Positions 1 through 8,728 of a DNA stretch of 64,000 nucleotides are shown piece after piece (position 1 is the stretch's first letter; the number at the start of each line of letters is the position of its first letter). Position numbers and translations under genes: made by a program. The notes beneath the pieces are model-generated. The model did not search any database and was not told the origin of the DNA. It saw only the letters and a program-made list of their open reading frames with translations. Where the stretch lies: assembly GCA_025449845.1 (NCBI GenBank), contig JANWIP010000007.1, positions 62,001-126,000 on the forward strand, read 5' to 3'. Origin of the DNA: Solirubrobacteraceae bacterium. GTDB lineage: Bacteria; Actinomycetota; Thermoleophilia; Solirubrobacterales; Solirubrobacteraceae.

Positions 1-559
1 GATAGCTCGCGCGATATTCGTGCTGCGCCTGCAGCACCCGCTGCACGTATGCCTGCGTCTCCGGGAAGGGGATGTCCCCTACGCTCAGACTCCCCCCTGC
101 GTGAGCGAGCCATTGATCGACGTTGGCCAAGCCGGCGTTGTAGGCAGCGATCGCAGGCAGCTCCCGGCCGTTGTAGTGGTCGAGCAGATAACGCAGGTAC
201 CAGCTCCCATACGCGAGGTTGATGGCGGGGGTGGCGAGATCGCTCGTGGTGAACCGGGTGCCACCGGACTTGCCCGCGATGAAGTTGGCGGTTTCCGGCA
301 GTATCTGCATCAGGCCGAGCGCGCCGGCCGAGGATGTGCGCGGTTCGAACTTCGTCTCGGCGTAGATGACCGCCGCGATCAAGGCGGGGTCAAGCTGCTT
401 ATCAGCCGCCTGCTGACGGATCACCGAGGCATCGCGCAGCGGCAGGCCGGGTTCGGGGCCTCCGTGCTGGAACTGGTTGACGAGCAAGCTCACGGCCAGC
501 ACCGTCAGCGTTATGCCGCTCAGCGTGGCCAGCGTGCGAGGGCGACGGCGGGTCTTCAC
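1..559 (-). CDS. Lytic transglycosylase, SLT family (3' end beyond window)
   Basis: Cleaves the glycan strand of peptidoglycan outside the membrane. The visible 186 residues start at GTG 559. An N-terminal basic stretch is followed by one hydrophobic segment (about residues 9-28), a membrane anchor or signal. The SLT domain follows: catalytic Glu in AVIYAETKF (Glu about 68), then the hallmark SAGALGLMQILPETA and later AAYNAGLANVDQW. The start overlaps the coaE stop as GTGA, so the two are probably co-transcribed and translationally coupled. The C terminus lies off the left edge, though most of the catalytic domain is present. Family call is firm; substrate details are not visible. Confidence 0.93.
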   Translation of the reverse strand, partial: MKTRRRPRTLATLSGITLTVLAVSLLVNQFQHGGPEPGLPLRDASVIRQQAADKQLDPALIAAVIYAETKFEPRTSSAGALGLMQILPETANFIAGKSGGTRFTTSDLATPAINLAYGSWYLRYLLDHYNGRELPAIAAYNAGLANVDQWLAHAGGSLSVGDIPFPETQAYVQRVLQAQHEYRASY

Positions 560-1158
560 ACCCTCAGCTTGTCAAGAATGGCTGACAGCTTCGCCAGCAG
601 CTCCTGCTCGCTGCCATTGTTGTGCACCGCAAAGGTGGCTCTGCCGGCCTTCTCCTCCTGGGAGATCTGGCGCGCGACACGCTCATCGGCCAAGGCATGC
701 CCGCGACCCGCGGCCCGTTCGCGGCGCAGCTGCTCCTCGGCAACGATCGCGATGGTGGCGTCGAACATCTCCCCCATGCCGGCCTCGAACAGCAGCGGCA
801 CCTCCACGATGGCGGCGCGCGGCGCTGGTGTGCTGGCGCGGGCCTCTTGCAGCCACTCGGCGATGCGCTGTCCCACCAAAGGCCACAGCAGACCCTCAAG
901 CCATTGGCGCTCGGCTGGGTCTTCAAACGCCTTGGCGGCCACGGCTGCACGGTCAACCGTGCCCGCGGGCGCCACCTCTTCACCCCAGCGCTCCACGACG
1001 GCGTCGCGCACCTGCGAGCCGCCATACAGCTCGTGCACCACCGCGTCCGTGGAGAGCACCGCGGCCCCCAGATCCTGCAGCGCCGCGAGCGCGGTGGACT
1101 TGCCCGCGCCCATACCCCCGGTCAGCCCAACGAAGGGCACCACGGGTTGGTCACTCAT
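556..1158 (-). CDS. coaE: Dephospho-CoA kinase
   Basis: Phosphorylates the 3'-hydroxyl of dephospho-CoA, the last step of coenzyme A synthesis, in the cytosol. The 200-residue protein has a P-loop GGMGAGKS at residues 14-21 and the early STDAVVHELY motif that is the substrate-binding aspartate region of CoaE. Length matches the family. It lies 12 bases after rpsA on the same strand and overlaps the downstream lytic transglycosylase by four bases. The rpsA-coaE order fits a housekeeping operon. Confidence 0.97.
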   Translation of the reverse strand: MSDQPVVPFVGLTGGMGAGKSTALAALQDLGAAVLSTDAVVHELYGGSQVRDAVVERWGEEVAPAGTVDRAAVAAKAFEDPAERQWLEGLLWPLVGQRIAEWLQEARASTPAPRAAIVEVPLLFEAGMGEMFDATIAIVAEEQLRRERAAGRGHALADERVARQISQEEKAGRATFAVHNNGSEQELLAKLSAILDKLRV

Positions 1159-1170
1159 CGCGCTGCTGGT

Positions 1171-2805
1171 TCAGTCGTTGGACTGCTCGGCAGCAGCGGG
1201 CTCGGCTGGATCAGCCGGCGCCTCGGCGGGCTGCTCGTTGCCGTTGGCGCTTGCCTCGGCAGGGCTCTCGGCCTCGGCGGCAGGTGCCTCCTCGGCAGAT
1301 GGCTCCTCGGTGGCGGGCTCCGCAGCAGCTGGCTCTGCCTGTGCCTCCGTGGCAGGCTCTGCGGCCGGTATCTCCTCGGCGGGCACCGCGATAGCTGCCT
1401 CAGCAGCCGGAGCGGTCTCGGTGGGCTCCTCCGCGACAGGTGTCTCCTCAACGGCAGCCTCTCCCACCGGCGCTGCCTCGGCCGCAGTCTCAGCAGCAAC
1501 CTCTCCAACGGGGGCCTCCGCTGCGGGGGCTTCAACCGTCGCCGTCTCACTCGCGGGGACCTCGGTCGCCTCGGCGTAGCCAGCATCTTCGTCGCCTCCA
1601 AAGCTCTGCACGCCACCCTGTTCCTGCTGCAATTCGGCGGCCCGCGCGGCGGCAGCCTCAGCGAGGCTGCCTTTCAGCGGCAGGATCTGGTCCTCGACGC
1701 GCTTGGCTGACAGTGACAGCCGCCGGCGCTCGCTGTCGATCTCAAGAATTCGCACGCGGATCTCATCGCCCGGGTGCACGACCTCGCGCGGGCTTTCCAC
1801 GTGGTGGGCGGCCAGCTCGGAGATGTGCACGAGACCCTCGACGCCGTCGAGGATCTCCACGAAGGCGCCGAAGGTGACGACCTTGGTGACCTTGCCCTCA
1901 AGCTCGTCGTTGACGTTGTAGGTGTCCACGATGCGCTGCCAGGGATCCTCCTGGGTCTGCTTGAGACCCAGTGAGATGCGCTGGCGGTCACGGTCGATGT
2001 CCAGGACCTTCACTTGTACCGTGTCGCCGATGTTCAAAATCTCGCTCGGATGGTTGACGTGCGACCACGACAGCTCTGAGATGTGGATCAGGCCATCGAT
2101 GCCATCGAGATCCACGAAGGCGCCGAAGTCGACGATGTTGGAGATCTGCCCCTCCACCACCAGGCCCGGCTGCAAACGATCGAGGATCTGCTGGCGCACC
2201 TCCTTGCGCTCTTCCTCCAGGACGGCGCGGCGCGAGAGCACGACGTTGTTGCGCGAGCGATTGAGCTCGATCACCTTCGTCTCGATCTTCGTGCTCATGT
2301 ACTCATCCAGATTGGGCACCCGGCGGATGTCCACCAGCGAGGCGGGCAGGAAGCCGCGTACACCCAAATCGATGATGAGGCCGCCCTTGACGACCTCGAT
2401 GACCGTGCCCTCAACCGCTTCGCCGCTCTCCGCCGCAGCCTCGATGCGTCGCCAGGCCTTCTCGAAGCGGGCGCGCTTCTTGGACATGATCAGGCGGCCG
2501 TCCTGGTCCTCCTTGGTAAGTACCAGCGCGTCGACCTCCTCGCCCATCTCCACCTCGTCGTGGGGATCGACGGACTTGCGGATCGACAGCTCATTGGCGG
2601 GGATGACGCCCTCGGACTTGTAGCCGATGTCGACCAGCACCTCATCCTTGTCGATGCGCACCACATTGCCCGTGACGACCTCGCCCTCCTCGAAGGGGCG
2701 CATCGTCGCGTCGTAGTTGGGGATGATCTGCCCATCTAGTTCGAGCAGGAGGCCGTTCGAGCCCTCTACTACCTGGGCGCGCGGATCGTCGATCAGTGCT
2801 TGCAC
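1171..2805 (-). CDS. rpsA: 30S ribosomal protein S1
   Basis: Binds mRNA on the 30S subunit and helps initiation. The frame stays open upstream of 2805, but the family-like N terminus (VQALIDDPRAQVVEG) begins at GTG 2805; starting there gives 544 residues and a clean 82-base gap to the divergent gene at 2888. Four S1 repeats are visible, each with the VDLG/FGAFV-type strand and an LIHISELS-type strand. After the last repeat (around residue 400) comes a tail of about 120 residues made almost only of Ala, Glu and Pro, typical in kind but long. No strong Shine-Dalgarno precedes the GTG; an alternative ATG at 2877 cannot be excluded. Confidence 0.95.
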   Translation of the reverse strand: MQALIDDPRAQVVEGSNGLLLELDGQIIPNYDATMRPFEEGEVVTGNVVRIDKDEVLVDIGYKSEGVIPANELSIRKSVDPHDEVEMGEEVDALVLTKEDQDGRLIMSKKRARFEKAWRRIEAAAESGEAVEGTVIEVVKGGLIIDLGVRGFLPASLVDIRRVPNLDEYMSTKIETKVIELNRSRNNVVLSRRAVLEEERKEVRQQILDRLQPGLVVEGQISNIVDFGAFVDLDGIDGLIHISELSWSHVNHPSEILNIGDTVQVKVLDIDRDRQRISLGLKQTQEDPWQRIVDTYNVNDELEGKVTKVVTFGAFVEILDGVEGLVHISELAAHHVESPREVVHPGDEIRVRILEIDSERRRLSLSAKRVEDQILPLKGSLAEAAAARAAELQQEQGGVQSFGGDEDAGYAEATEVPASETATVEAPAAEAPVGEVAAETAAEAAPVGEAAVEETPVAEEPTETAPAAEAAIAVPAEEIPAAEPATEAQAEPAAAEPATEEPSAEEAPAAEAESPAEASANGNEQPAEAPADPAEPAAAEQSND

Positions 2806-2887
2806 GGCCCGAAGCCTAGCGCAGGCGGGGCTAGGAGGGTGCTCGCGTTTCCCGACGTGCACGGCGACTCGTATCATTGGGCCTCTT

Positions 2888-4096
2888 ATGCCTGTGAGAG
2901 CAACAAAGCGTGGCTCCGACCGCACTGCCCTTGAGCGCGACTGCGATGTGCTCATCTGCGGCGCCTCCTTCGCCGGCCTTGCCGTCGCACGGGAACTGGC
3001 GGGCAGCGGCGCGCATGTGCTGATGATCGATCGTTACGACATCGGCGAGCGCCAGACCTCCGCCTGTGGCATCCCCACCGGCTGGCTGCACGCGCTCGAT
3101 CTACAGCACTCGCTGCGGCAGACCTTCGATGAGATCGTCGTGCACACCCCCTTTCGCAGCGCGCGCTGGAGTCTGCCTTGGACGTTTTCGACTTTTGACT
3201 ACCCCGAGCTCTGTGCCTTGCTGTATGCGCAGGCACACCACACGCGGCAACCCAACCCTTCCTCTTTAACCCCCGCCGGCTCCGCCCACACCAATATCGA
3301 GTTCGAGCACGCCACCGTTACCGGACGCGATGGCTTCGTCGTGCACACCGACCGGGGCGATCTGCGCGCGCCTTTGATCGTCGACGCCCTTGGCTGGCGT
3401 CGCGTGCTCTCAAGCTCGGCCCACCCGATCCAGCCGCCTAATGCGCGCCTCTCGCGTGGTCTTGAGGTCCACCCCGCGGGCAGTGGCAAGGAGATGGAGC
3501 TGTGGATCGACCCGCGTTATGTGCGCTCGGGCTACTCCTGGAGCTTCCCCGCGGGCGATGAGCTGCGCGTCGGCGTGGGCTCCTTCTGGCCTAAGCACCA
3601 CGTCAAGGAGCCCACCGTGCGCCTCGCCAAGGACCTTGGCTTGCCGCCCGATGGCTACCAGGGCAATTGGATTCCCCACCAGCTGCGTCCCGCCGTCGAG
3701 GACGGCGTCTTCTTCGTCGGCGACTCCGCTGGGCACTGCCTGCCGGTCACCGCCGAGGGCATTCGCACCGCTCTGTACTTCGGTCTGGCCTGCGGACGTG
3801 AGCTGCGCACGGTGCTCGATGGCCACGCGACGCGCGAGGATGCGCTGCGACGCTACGGCGGCTTCTCGGACTCCCACGCTTGGAAGTTCCGCTCGCTGCT
3901 GCAGGTGCAGCGCGCCGTCGGTCAACTCACGCCCACCCGCGCCATCACTGCCATGACGCGCGTGCTTGAGCATCGCCGCGTCGCTGATTGGGCCTTTGAG
4001 CACTATCTGCGCATCGCCCCGCCGTCCTTTGTCAACGGGAACTCGCGGCCGAGCACCGGCAACGCCCGGCGGCTGCGCGCTCCGGCGACCGCCTGA
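2888..4096 (+). CDS. FAD-dependent oxidoreductase, geranylgeranyl reductase-like
   Basis: A 402-residue flavoprotein of the geranylgeranyl-reductase/halogenase-like group. The N-terminal Rossmann fold is CDVLICGASFAGLAVAREL (GxxxxG variant) and the second FAD motif is DGVFFVGDSAGHCLP near residue 280, followed by TAEGIRTALYFG, the usual isoprenoid reductase signature. The ATG at 2888 is chosen because it places the Rossmann fold close to the N terminus; the frame is open further upstream but would overlap rpsA. It converges on another flavoprotein (4158-5333). Reduction of isoprenoid chains is plausible, but the substrate cannot be read from the sequence. Confidence 0.8.
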   Translation: MPVRATKRGSDRTALERDCDVLICGASFAGLAVARELAGSGAHVLMIDRYDIGERQTSACGIPTGWLHALDLQHSLRQTFDEIVVHTPFRSARWSLPWTFSTFDYPELCALLYAQAHHTRQPNPSSLTPAGSAHTNIEFEHATVTGRDGFVVHTDRGDLRAPLIVDALGWRRVLSSSAHPIQPPNARLSRGLEVHPAGSGKEMELWIDPRYVRSGYSWSFPAGDELRVGVGSFWPKHHVKEPTVRLAKDLGLPPDGYQGNWIPHQLRPAVEDGVFFVGDSAGHCLPVTAEGIRTALYFGLACGRELRTVLDGHATREDALRRYGGFSDSHAWKFRSLLQVQRAVGQLTPTRAITAMTRVLEHRRVADWAFEHYLRIAPPSFVNGNSRPSTGNARRLRAPATA

Positions 4097-4145
4097 GCTG
4101 AACCCCCGGCGACGCGCCTGAGCCGAGACCCCGGCAACATGGCCT
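4082..4145. repeat. Decayed tandem repeat spanning a stop codon
   Basis: Three diverged units of about 24-25 bases start near 4082, 4106 and 4131, each beginning CCGGCRAC and containing GCCTG(AG). The first unit carries the last codons and the TGA (4094-4096) of the flavoprotein gene; the others lie in the convergent intergenic gap. It is one of several such 3'-end duplications in the window. Confidence 0.55.
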
Positions 4146-4157
4146 GCTGAACTGCGT

Positions 4158-5333
4158 TCAGGCCACCTCGCGCAAGCGCGGCTGCGCACCGCCCGCGCTG
4201 CCCGCCTTCTCAAGTGCCAGACGGCTGGCCTCCAGGGCGCTTGCCCACGCCACCTCCGAGAGCAGACCCGGTGCCGCGACCATGTCTCCGGCGAGGAACA
4301 CGCCATCGCCGCGATCGACCGCCGGGCGGTCGCGCCAGCTCGTGCCGGGGGCATCGAGTGCGCCGCTGCGGCCGTCCATCACCTGGCGTCGGCGCCACGT
4401 CTCGCGCTCGCGCCAAGTGGGCATCGAGGCATCCATCAGCCGCTCCAGGCGCGCCGCGGCCTGATCGGCGCTCTCGCCGGGACGCACCGGCATCTGCGCC
4501 TGCACCAGATCCTCACCCTTGGGTGCCAGCGTGCGGTCGGGCGCGCTGAAGCGCTCGATCCAGCCGGCCTCATCGAGATCGGACACGACGAAAGGGTCGC
4601 CTCGGCGGCGGCGCAAGCCGACGTCGAGACACAGCGTATGTCCGCTCATCCAGCTCACTGAGTCATCGCCCAGCAGCTCGCTGGCCTGGCTCAATTCGGT
4701 GGCCACGATCACGGGCGTCTGCGGCAGCTCCTCCACACGCTGACCGAGCTGGACTGTCACACCTAGCGCGCGCACCCGTGCCTCAAGCGAGGCGACCAGG
4801 GCGTTCCAACCGCCGATCACATAGCGGGCCGCGGGCGGGGGACTGAACAGCGTTCGCACCGTGCGGGGCCACACGAAGGCCGCCGACAGCTCGCCGGGAT
4901 CGTGATGGAAGGTGTATACGCCGGCCGCCGCCGAGAGCGCCGCCGCGGTGCGCTCGTCGGTGTGGCTGGCCGCCCAGCTGCGAAAGTCCAGATCGATCGG
5001 CGCCTCGCGGCCGCGCAGCCTCAGCACCGAGGGGAGCATGCCTAGTGGTGGCGTGCGCCTGACCTCACCCTGCCAGCGCAGCTTGATGCCGGCCAACGGT
5101 ATGCCCGCATAGCGGGGCAGCAGATCGCGCTCTACCAGCCAGCCCCAGAGGGGACCGTCCTTGTAGAGGACATGGGGGCCGAAGTTGGTCTTGTATGGAC
5201 CTTCGCTGCTGCGGGCTCGCCCTCCCAGCGCATCGTGTGCCTCCAGCAGCGCCACGCTCGCGCCGCCTTCGGCGCACGTGATCGCCGCGGTGAGTCCCGC
5301 GATCCCTCCCCCGACTACCGTGATCTGGCTCAT
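4158..5333 (-). CDS. FAD-dependent amine oxidase / desaturase-like protein
   Basis: A 391-residue NAD(P)/FAD-binding protein opening with VVGGGIAGLTAAITCAEGG (dinucleotide fold, residues 5-23) and LLEAHDALGGRARS, the GG doublet typical of the monoamine oxidase/phytoene desaturase superfamily. The C-terminal FAD contact is GVFLAGDMVAAPGLLSEVAW. Length is somewhat short for a desaturase. It faces the geranylgeranyl-reductase-like gene tail to tail and is divergent from the MocR regulator at 5408, so their promoters share 5334-5407. Substrate unknown; a quinone or isoprenoid role is only suggested by the neighbour. Confidence 0.78.
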   Translation of the reverse strand: MSQITVVGGGIAGLTAAITCAEGGASVALLEAHDALGGRARSSEGPYKTNFGPHVLYKDGPLWGWLVERDLLPRYAGIPLAGIKLRWQGEVRRTPPLGMLPSVLRLRGREAPIDLDFRSWAASHTDERTAAALSAAAGVYTFHHDPGELSAAFVWPRTVRTLFSPPPAARYVIGGWNALVASLEARVRALGVTVQLGQRVEELPQTPVIVATELSQASELLGDDSVSWMSGHTLCLDVGLRRRRGDPFVVSDLDEAGWIERFSAPDRTLAPKGEDLVQAQMPVRPGESADQAAARLERLMDASMPTWRERETWRRRQVMDGRSGALDAPGTSWRDRPAVDRGDGVFLAGDMVAAPGLLSEVAWASALEASRLALEKAGSAGGAQPRLREVA

Positions 5334-5382
5334 AGCGTCATCTCCATCTTGGGCGTATTCATGTGAGTCAGACTACGCCCTC

Positions 5383-5430
5383 ACTGGTCCGGTATACAGT
5401 TCCAGTAATGGCACAATCTCTTGGACCAGT
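5383..5430. promoter_or_regulatory. Probable MocR operator (inverted repeat over the start codon)
   Basis: ACTGGTCC at 5383-5390 and its exact reverse complement GGACCAGT at 5423-5430 flank the regulator's ATG (5408). Between them lies GGTATACAGTTCC, which offers a -10-like TATACA. MocR regulators commonly bind such spaced boxes and autoregulate. A third copy of ACTGGTCC occurs at 6844-6851, directly after this gene. Binding itself is inference. Confidence 0.6.
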
Positions 5431-6814
5431 TGGCGGGCCGGAGTTGCTGGTGGCGCTCGATCGCTCCGAGGAGATGCCTCTGCACGAGCAGCTCGAGCGC
5501 TCACTGCGCGAGAACATCCGCCGTGGGCGCCTACCCGCGGGCACGCGGCTGCCTTCCACGCGCGGGCTGGCGGCGGAGATTGGGATCTCGCGCGGCGTCG
5601 TCACCGAGGCCTATGGGCAGCTCGCCGCCGAGGGCTATCTGGAGACCCGGCAGGGCGCGGCTGTGCGCGTCGCGCGGGCCGTGTGCACCGCCGTCCCTCG
5701 CGCGCCGGCGCGCTCGCTGCTGCCTACCTTCCCCTACCACTTCCACCCTGGCTTGCCCGACCTCGCCGGCTTTCCGCGCGACCGCTGGCTGCGTTCGCTG
5801 CGTGCAACCTGGCGCGAGTCTCCGCTGGACGCCGTCGGCTACGGCGACCCGCGCGGCGTGCCGCGCCTGCGCGAGGCGCTCGCGGGCTATCTCGGGCGCG
5901 TGCGCGGCGCGGCCGCCGATCCCGAGAGCATGCTCGTGTGCACCGGCTTCATGCAGGGCTTCTCGCTGCTCTGCCGCTGGCTCGCCAGTCAGGGCATCGA
6001 CAGCATCGCCGTTGAGGACCCCGGCTGGCATGTGCACAGGCTGATCGCCGAGCAGGCCGGCTTGCGAACGATCGCCGTGCCAGTCGATGATCGTGGCCTC
6101 TGCGTGGCGGAGCTCGCCAAGACTGATGCCACAGCCGTGCTGGTGACGCCTTCGCACCAGTTCCCCACCGGCAGTGTGCTCAGCCGCGAGCGTCGCGCAG
6201 CGCTGATCGAATGGGCCGAGGAGGGCGACCGGCTGATCATCGAGGACGATTTCGACGCCGAGTTCCGCTACGACCGCGTCGCCGTGGGTGCCTTGCAGGG
6301 CCTGGCCCCCGAGCGCGTGCTCTACATCGGCTCCGCCAGCAAGCGCCTGGCCCCGGGCCTGCGCTTGGGCTGGCTGCTGCTGCCTTCGTGGCTGGCCTGG
6401 CCGCTGATCTCCAGCAAGGCCATCGAGGATGGCGGCTCCGAGGTCACCGGACAGCTGACGCTGTGGGACTTCATCGAACGCGGTGAGCTCGACCGGCATG
6501 TGCGCCGCATGCGGCTGCGCTACCAGCAGCGTCGCGACACGCTCCTGGGAGCACTCGCCAAGTGGCTGCCCGAGGCGCATGTTGGTGACGAAGGCGCGGG
6601 ACTTTACGAGCTGGCGCTGCTGCCCGAGGAGATCGAGGAGCCTGCTTTGCTTGCAGCGGCCGCGACCCGCGGCGTCGGCCTGGAGAGTCTCGCCTGGCAC
6701 CGCTGCACGCACAATGGCCCTCCGGGAGTGCTGCTCGGCTACGGGAACCTCTCCGAGCCTGCCATCGAGCAGGGTGTGCGCCTGCTCGCCGAGGCATTTG
6801 CCGAGGTCTGCTGA
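5408..6814 (+). CDS. MocR-type transcriptional regulator (GntR HTH + aminotransferase domain)
   Basis: DNA-binding regulator that senses a PLP-dependent ligand. From ATG 5408 it is 468 residues: a GntR winged helix (LHEQLERSLRENIRRGRLP, then RLPSTRGLAAEIGISRG) in the first 80 residues, a linker, and a fold-type I aminotransferase domain. The PLP-binding lysine lies in YIGSASKRLAPGLRLGW. An upstream GTG-type start at 5363 would add 15 residues and overlap the inverted repeat and promoter-like sequence, so the ATG is preferred. Known MocR proteins regulate vitamin B6 or GABA genes; here no PLP gene is adjacent. The closest target candidates are the gene itself and the membrane protein at 6876. 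Confidence 0.9.
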   Translation: MAQSLGPVGGPELLVALDRSEEMPLHEQLERSLRENIRRGRLPAGTRLPSTRGLAAEIGISRGVVTEAYGQLAAEGYLETRQGAAVRVARAVCTAVPRAPARSLLPTFPYHFHPGLPDLAGFPRDRWLRSLRATWRESPLDAVGYGDPRGVPRLREALAGYLGRVRGAAADPESMLVCTGFMQGFSLLCRWLASQGIDSIAVEDPGWHVHRLIAEQAGLRTIAVPVDDRGLCVAELAKTDATAVLVTPSHQFPTGSVLSRERRAALIEWAEEGDRLIIEDDFDAEFRYDRVAVGALQGLAPERVLYIGSASKRLAPGLRLGWLLLPSWLAWPLISSKAIEDGGSEVTGQLTLWDFIERGELDRHVRRMRLRYQQRRDTLLGALAKWLPEAHVGDEGAGLYELALLPEEIEEPALLAAAATRGVGLESLAWHRCTHNGPPGVLLGYGNLSEPAIEQGVRLLAEAFAEVC

Positions 6815-6843
6815 GCCCTATTGGCACAGGCCGCCGCTATCGG

Positions 6844-6851
6844 ACTGGTCC
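6844..6851 (+). promoter_or_regulatory. Third ACTGGTCC box
   Basis: An exact copy of the half-site that flanks the MocR start codon, 25 bases before the start of the next gene (6876). It is followed by TTTACC. Its position suggests that the membrane protein and SDR gene pair belongs to the MocR regulon; this is inference from sequence identity of an eight-base box. Confidence 0.45.
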
Positions 6852-6875
6852 TTTACCGCGCTGCTTGGGCCACAT

Positions 6876-7343
6876 ATGGTGCAGGCGATGGCCGCCGGCT
6901 CCAAGCGCCTCTCAAGCCCTGAGGCGATACCTCGCCCGGCTCCTTCGGTGCTCGTGGTTGGCGTCGCGGCCTTCGGCGCCTACCACCTGGCGCTGGCGCT
7001 GTTCATGACCATCGCGCCGCATGCCTTCTTCACCGACGTGGGGCCGTTCGAAGCGCTCAACACCCACTACATCCGCGACACCGCCACGTTCAACGCCGCG
7101 ATCGGCGGGGCGCTGCTCGTGGCCGTACGCCGTCCCTCCTGGCGGGTTCCGGTGCTGGCCCTGACCACCTTGCAGTTCGCGCTGCACAGCATCAACCATC
7201 TGATCGACATCGGCCGGGCCCATCCTGCCTGGGTCGGTTACTTCGATTTCTTCTCGCTCGCGGCCGCCACGCTCGTGCTGGCGTGGCTGCTGCGCCTGGC
7301 CTTGGCCGAGGAGCGTTCCGTGAGTTACGCTCAGCGACCATGA
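6876..7343 (+). CDS. Small integral membrane protein, unknown function
   Basis: A 155-residue protein from ATG 6876 (an in-frame ATG at 6888 is also possible). Four hydrophobic segments are visible: VLVVGVAAFGAYHLALALFM, the NAAIGGALLVAVRR region, VPVLALTTLQFALHSINH, and LAAATLVLAWLLRLAL. The conserved-looking HSINHLIDIG and a short acidic extracellular or cytosolic loop give no catalytic clue. Its stop overlaps the next gene's ATG (ATGA at 7340-7343), so the two are coupled. I do not recognise a characterised family. Confidence 0.72.
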   Translation: MVQAMAAGSKRLSSPEAIPRPAPSVLVVGVAAFGAYHLALALFMTIAPHAFFTDVGPFEALNTHYIRDTATFNAAIGGALLVAVRRPSWRVPVLALTTLQFALHSINHLIDIGRAHPAWVGYFDFFSLAAATLVLAWLLRLALAEERSVSYAQRP

Positions 7344-8278
7344 GGGTCTTCCTCGCCGGGGCCACGGGCATGATCGGACGACGACTCCTGCCGCTGTTGG
7401 TGGCGGCCGGGCATGAAGTGACCGGGATGACGCGCTCATCCGCCAAGGCCGCCGCATTGCGGGAGGCCGGCGCCGAGCCGGCGGTCGTCGATGCGCTCGA
7501 CAGCGAGGCGCTGAAGGCCGCCATAGTCGCGGCGCAACCCGATGCCGTGATCCACCTGCTGACCTCCATCCCGCCGCGCATCGACCCGCGCAAGCTGGAG
7601 CGCGACTTCGCCGTCAACGACCGCCTGCGCAGCCGCGGCACGCGCGATCTGGTCGCCGGCGCGCAGGCCGCTGGCGTGAAGCGGATCGTGGCGCAGAGCA
7701 TCGCCTTCGCCTACCTGCCCGGCCCGCCGGGCACGCTGCATACCGAGAGCGAAGTGCTCTACCTGGATGCGCCCAAGGTTTTCAAGCGCACCGCGCAGGC
7801 GCTGCACGATCTTGAGTGCAGCGTGCGGGGTGTGCAGGGCACAGTGCTGCGCTTCGGCTTCATCTACGGGCCGGGAACTGCCATTGCCCCAGACGGCACG
7901 ATGGTCGAGGACCTGCGCCGTCGCCGCTTTCCGATCGTGGGCAGTGGCGCAGGGGTGTGGTCGTTCGTCCATGTCGATGATGCGGCGCGCGCCACCGTGG
8001 CCGCGCTCGGGCTGGAGGGCAGCGAGGGGCACGTTTACAACGTTGTCGATGACGATCCCGCGCCGGTGCGCGAATGGCTGCCGGCGCTTGCCAGCGCTGC
8101 CGGTGCTCCGCGGCCGTGGCGTGTACCCACTCCGGTCGCCCGTTTGGCCGCGGGCAGCTATGGGGTGAGCGTCATGACCAAGGCCCAGGGCGCCTCCAAC
8201 GCGCTAATTAAGGAGGAGTTGGGTTGGAAACCCGAGCACGCCAGTTGGCGCGAGGGATTCCGCACGGCGCTGGGCTGA
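7340..8278 (+). CDS. NAD-dependent epimerase/dehydratase (extended SDR)
   Basis: A 312-residue Rossmann protein starting MRVFLAGATGMIGRRLLP, the GxxGxxG of extended short-chain dehydrogenases, with a later FIYGPGTAIAPDGT and SFVHVDDAARATVAAL that match substrate-binding regions of the family. The usual YxxxK is not obvious; the segment around IVAQSIAFAYLPGPPG takes its place, so catalytic activity of the classic type is uncertain. It is coupled to the membrane protein upstream by ATGA. The substrate is unknown. Confidence 0.82.
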   Translation: MRVFLAGATGMIGRRLLPLLVAAGHEVTGMTRSSAKAAALREAGAEPAVVDALDSEALKAAIVAAQPDAVIHLLTSIPPRIDPRKLERDFAVNDRLRSRGTRDLVAGAQAAGVKRIVAQSIAFAYLPGPPGTLHTESEVLYLDAPKVFKRTAQALHDLECSVRGVQGTVLRFGFIYGPGTAIAPDGTMVEDLRRRRFPIVGSGAGVWSFVHVDDAARATVAALGLEGSEGHVYNVVDDDPAPVREWLPALASAAGAPRPWRVPTPVARLAAGSYGVSVMTKAQGASNALIKEELGWKPEHASWREGFRTALG

Positions 8279-8284
8279 GTGGGC

Positions 8285-8728
8285 CTACTTGCGCACGACC
8301 AGCGCGACGCCCACCACGAGCAGGGCGAGGCCGAGCATGCGGGAGGCGCCGATCGCCTGGCGCTGCAGCCCCAGCAGACCGAAGCGATCGATGACCACCG
8401 ACATCGCCAGCTGACCGCCGATGACAACGGCGGTAAGGCCACTGGCGCCGAGCGTCTGCACCGTGAATATCGCCACCGTGACATAGACGGCGCCGAAGAG
8501 ACCGCCGACGAGCGCCCACCAGGGAGCGTCGCCGATCTTGCCGATACCGCTGAGGCCGTCCTTGTAGAAGTTGACGACGATCAGCAGCGCGGCAGTGCCG
8601 ACGAGGAAGGAAACCGTGGCGGCCTGCAGGCTGCCCACCGACTTACCCAGCCGCGAGTTGACGGGCGCCTGCATGCCCACGAGACAGCCCGCGCCGGCGC
8701 CAAGCAGGATGGCCAGGCCACGGCTCAC
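8285..8728 (-). CDS. DMT-superfamily membrane protein, YdcZ/DUF606 type
   Basis: A 147-residue protein with about five membrane segments. It opens with GLAILLGAGAGCLVGMQAPVN, matching the start of YdcZ-type small transporters, and ends with MLGLALLVVGVALVVRK. The GTG start at 8728 overlaps the polA stop as GTGA. It ends six bases from the convergent SDR gene. Transport substrate unknown; it may act as a half-size transporter that dimerises. Confidence 0.8.
   Translation of the reverse strand: MSRGLAILLGAGAGCLVGMQAPVNSRLGKSVGSLQAATVSFLVGTAALLIVVNFYKDGLSGIGKIGDAPWWALVGGLFGAVYVTVAIFTVQTLGASGLTAVVIGGQLAMSVVIDRFGLLGLQRQAIGASRMLGLALLVVGVALVVRK

Noticed and set aside
1155..1710. Long open frames on the plus strand and in other minus frames opposite the rpsA tail and coaE
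   Set aside because: They mirror the Ala/Glu/Pro-rich S1 tail in a high-GC region and have low-complexity Ser/Ala or Arg composition; no domain, start signal or spacing supports them.
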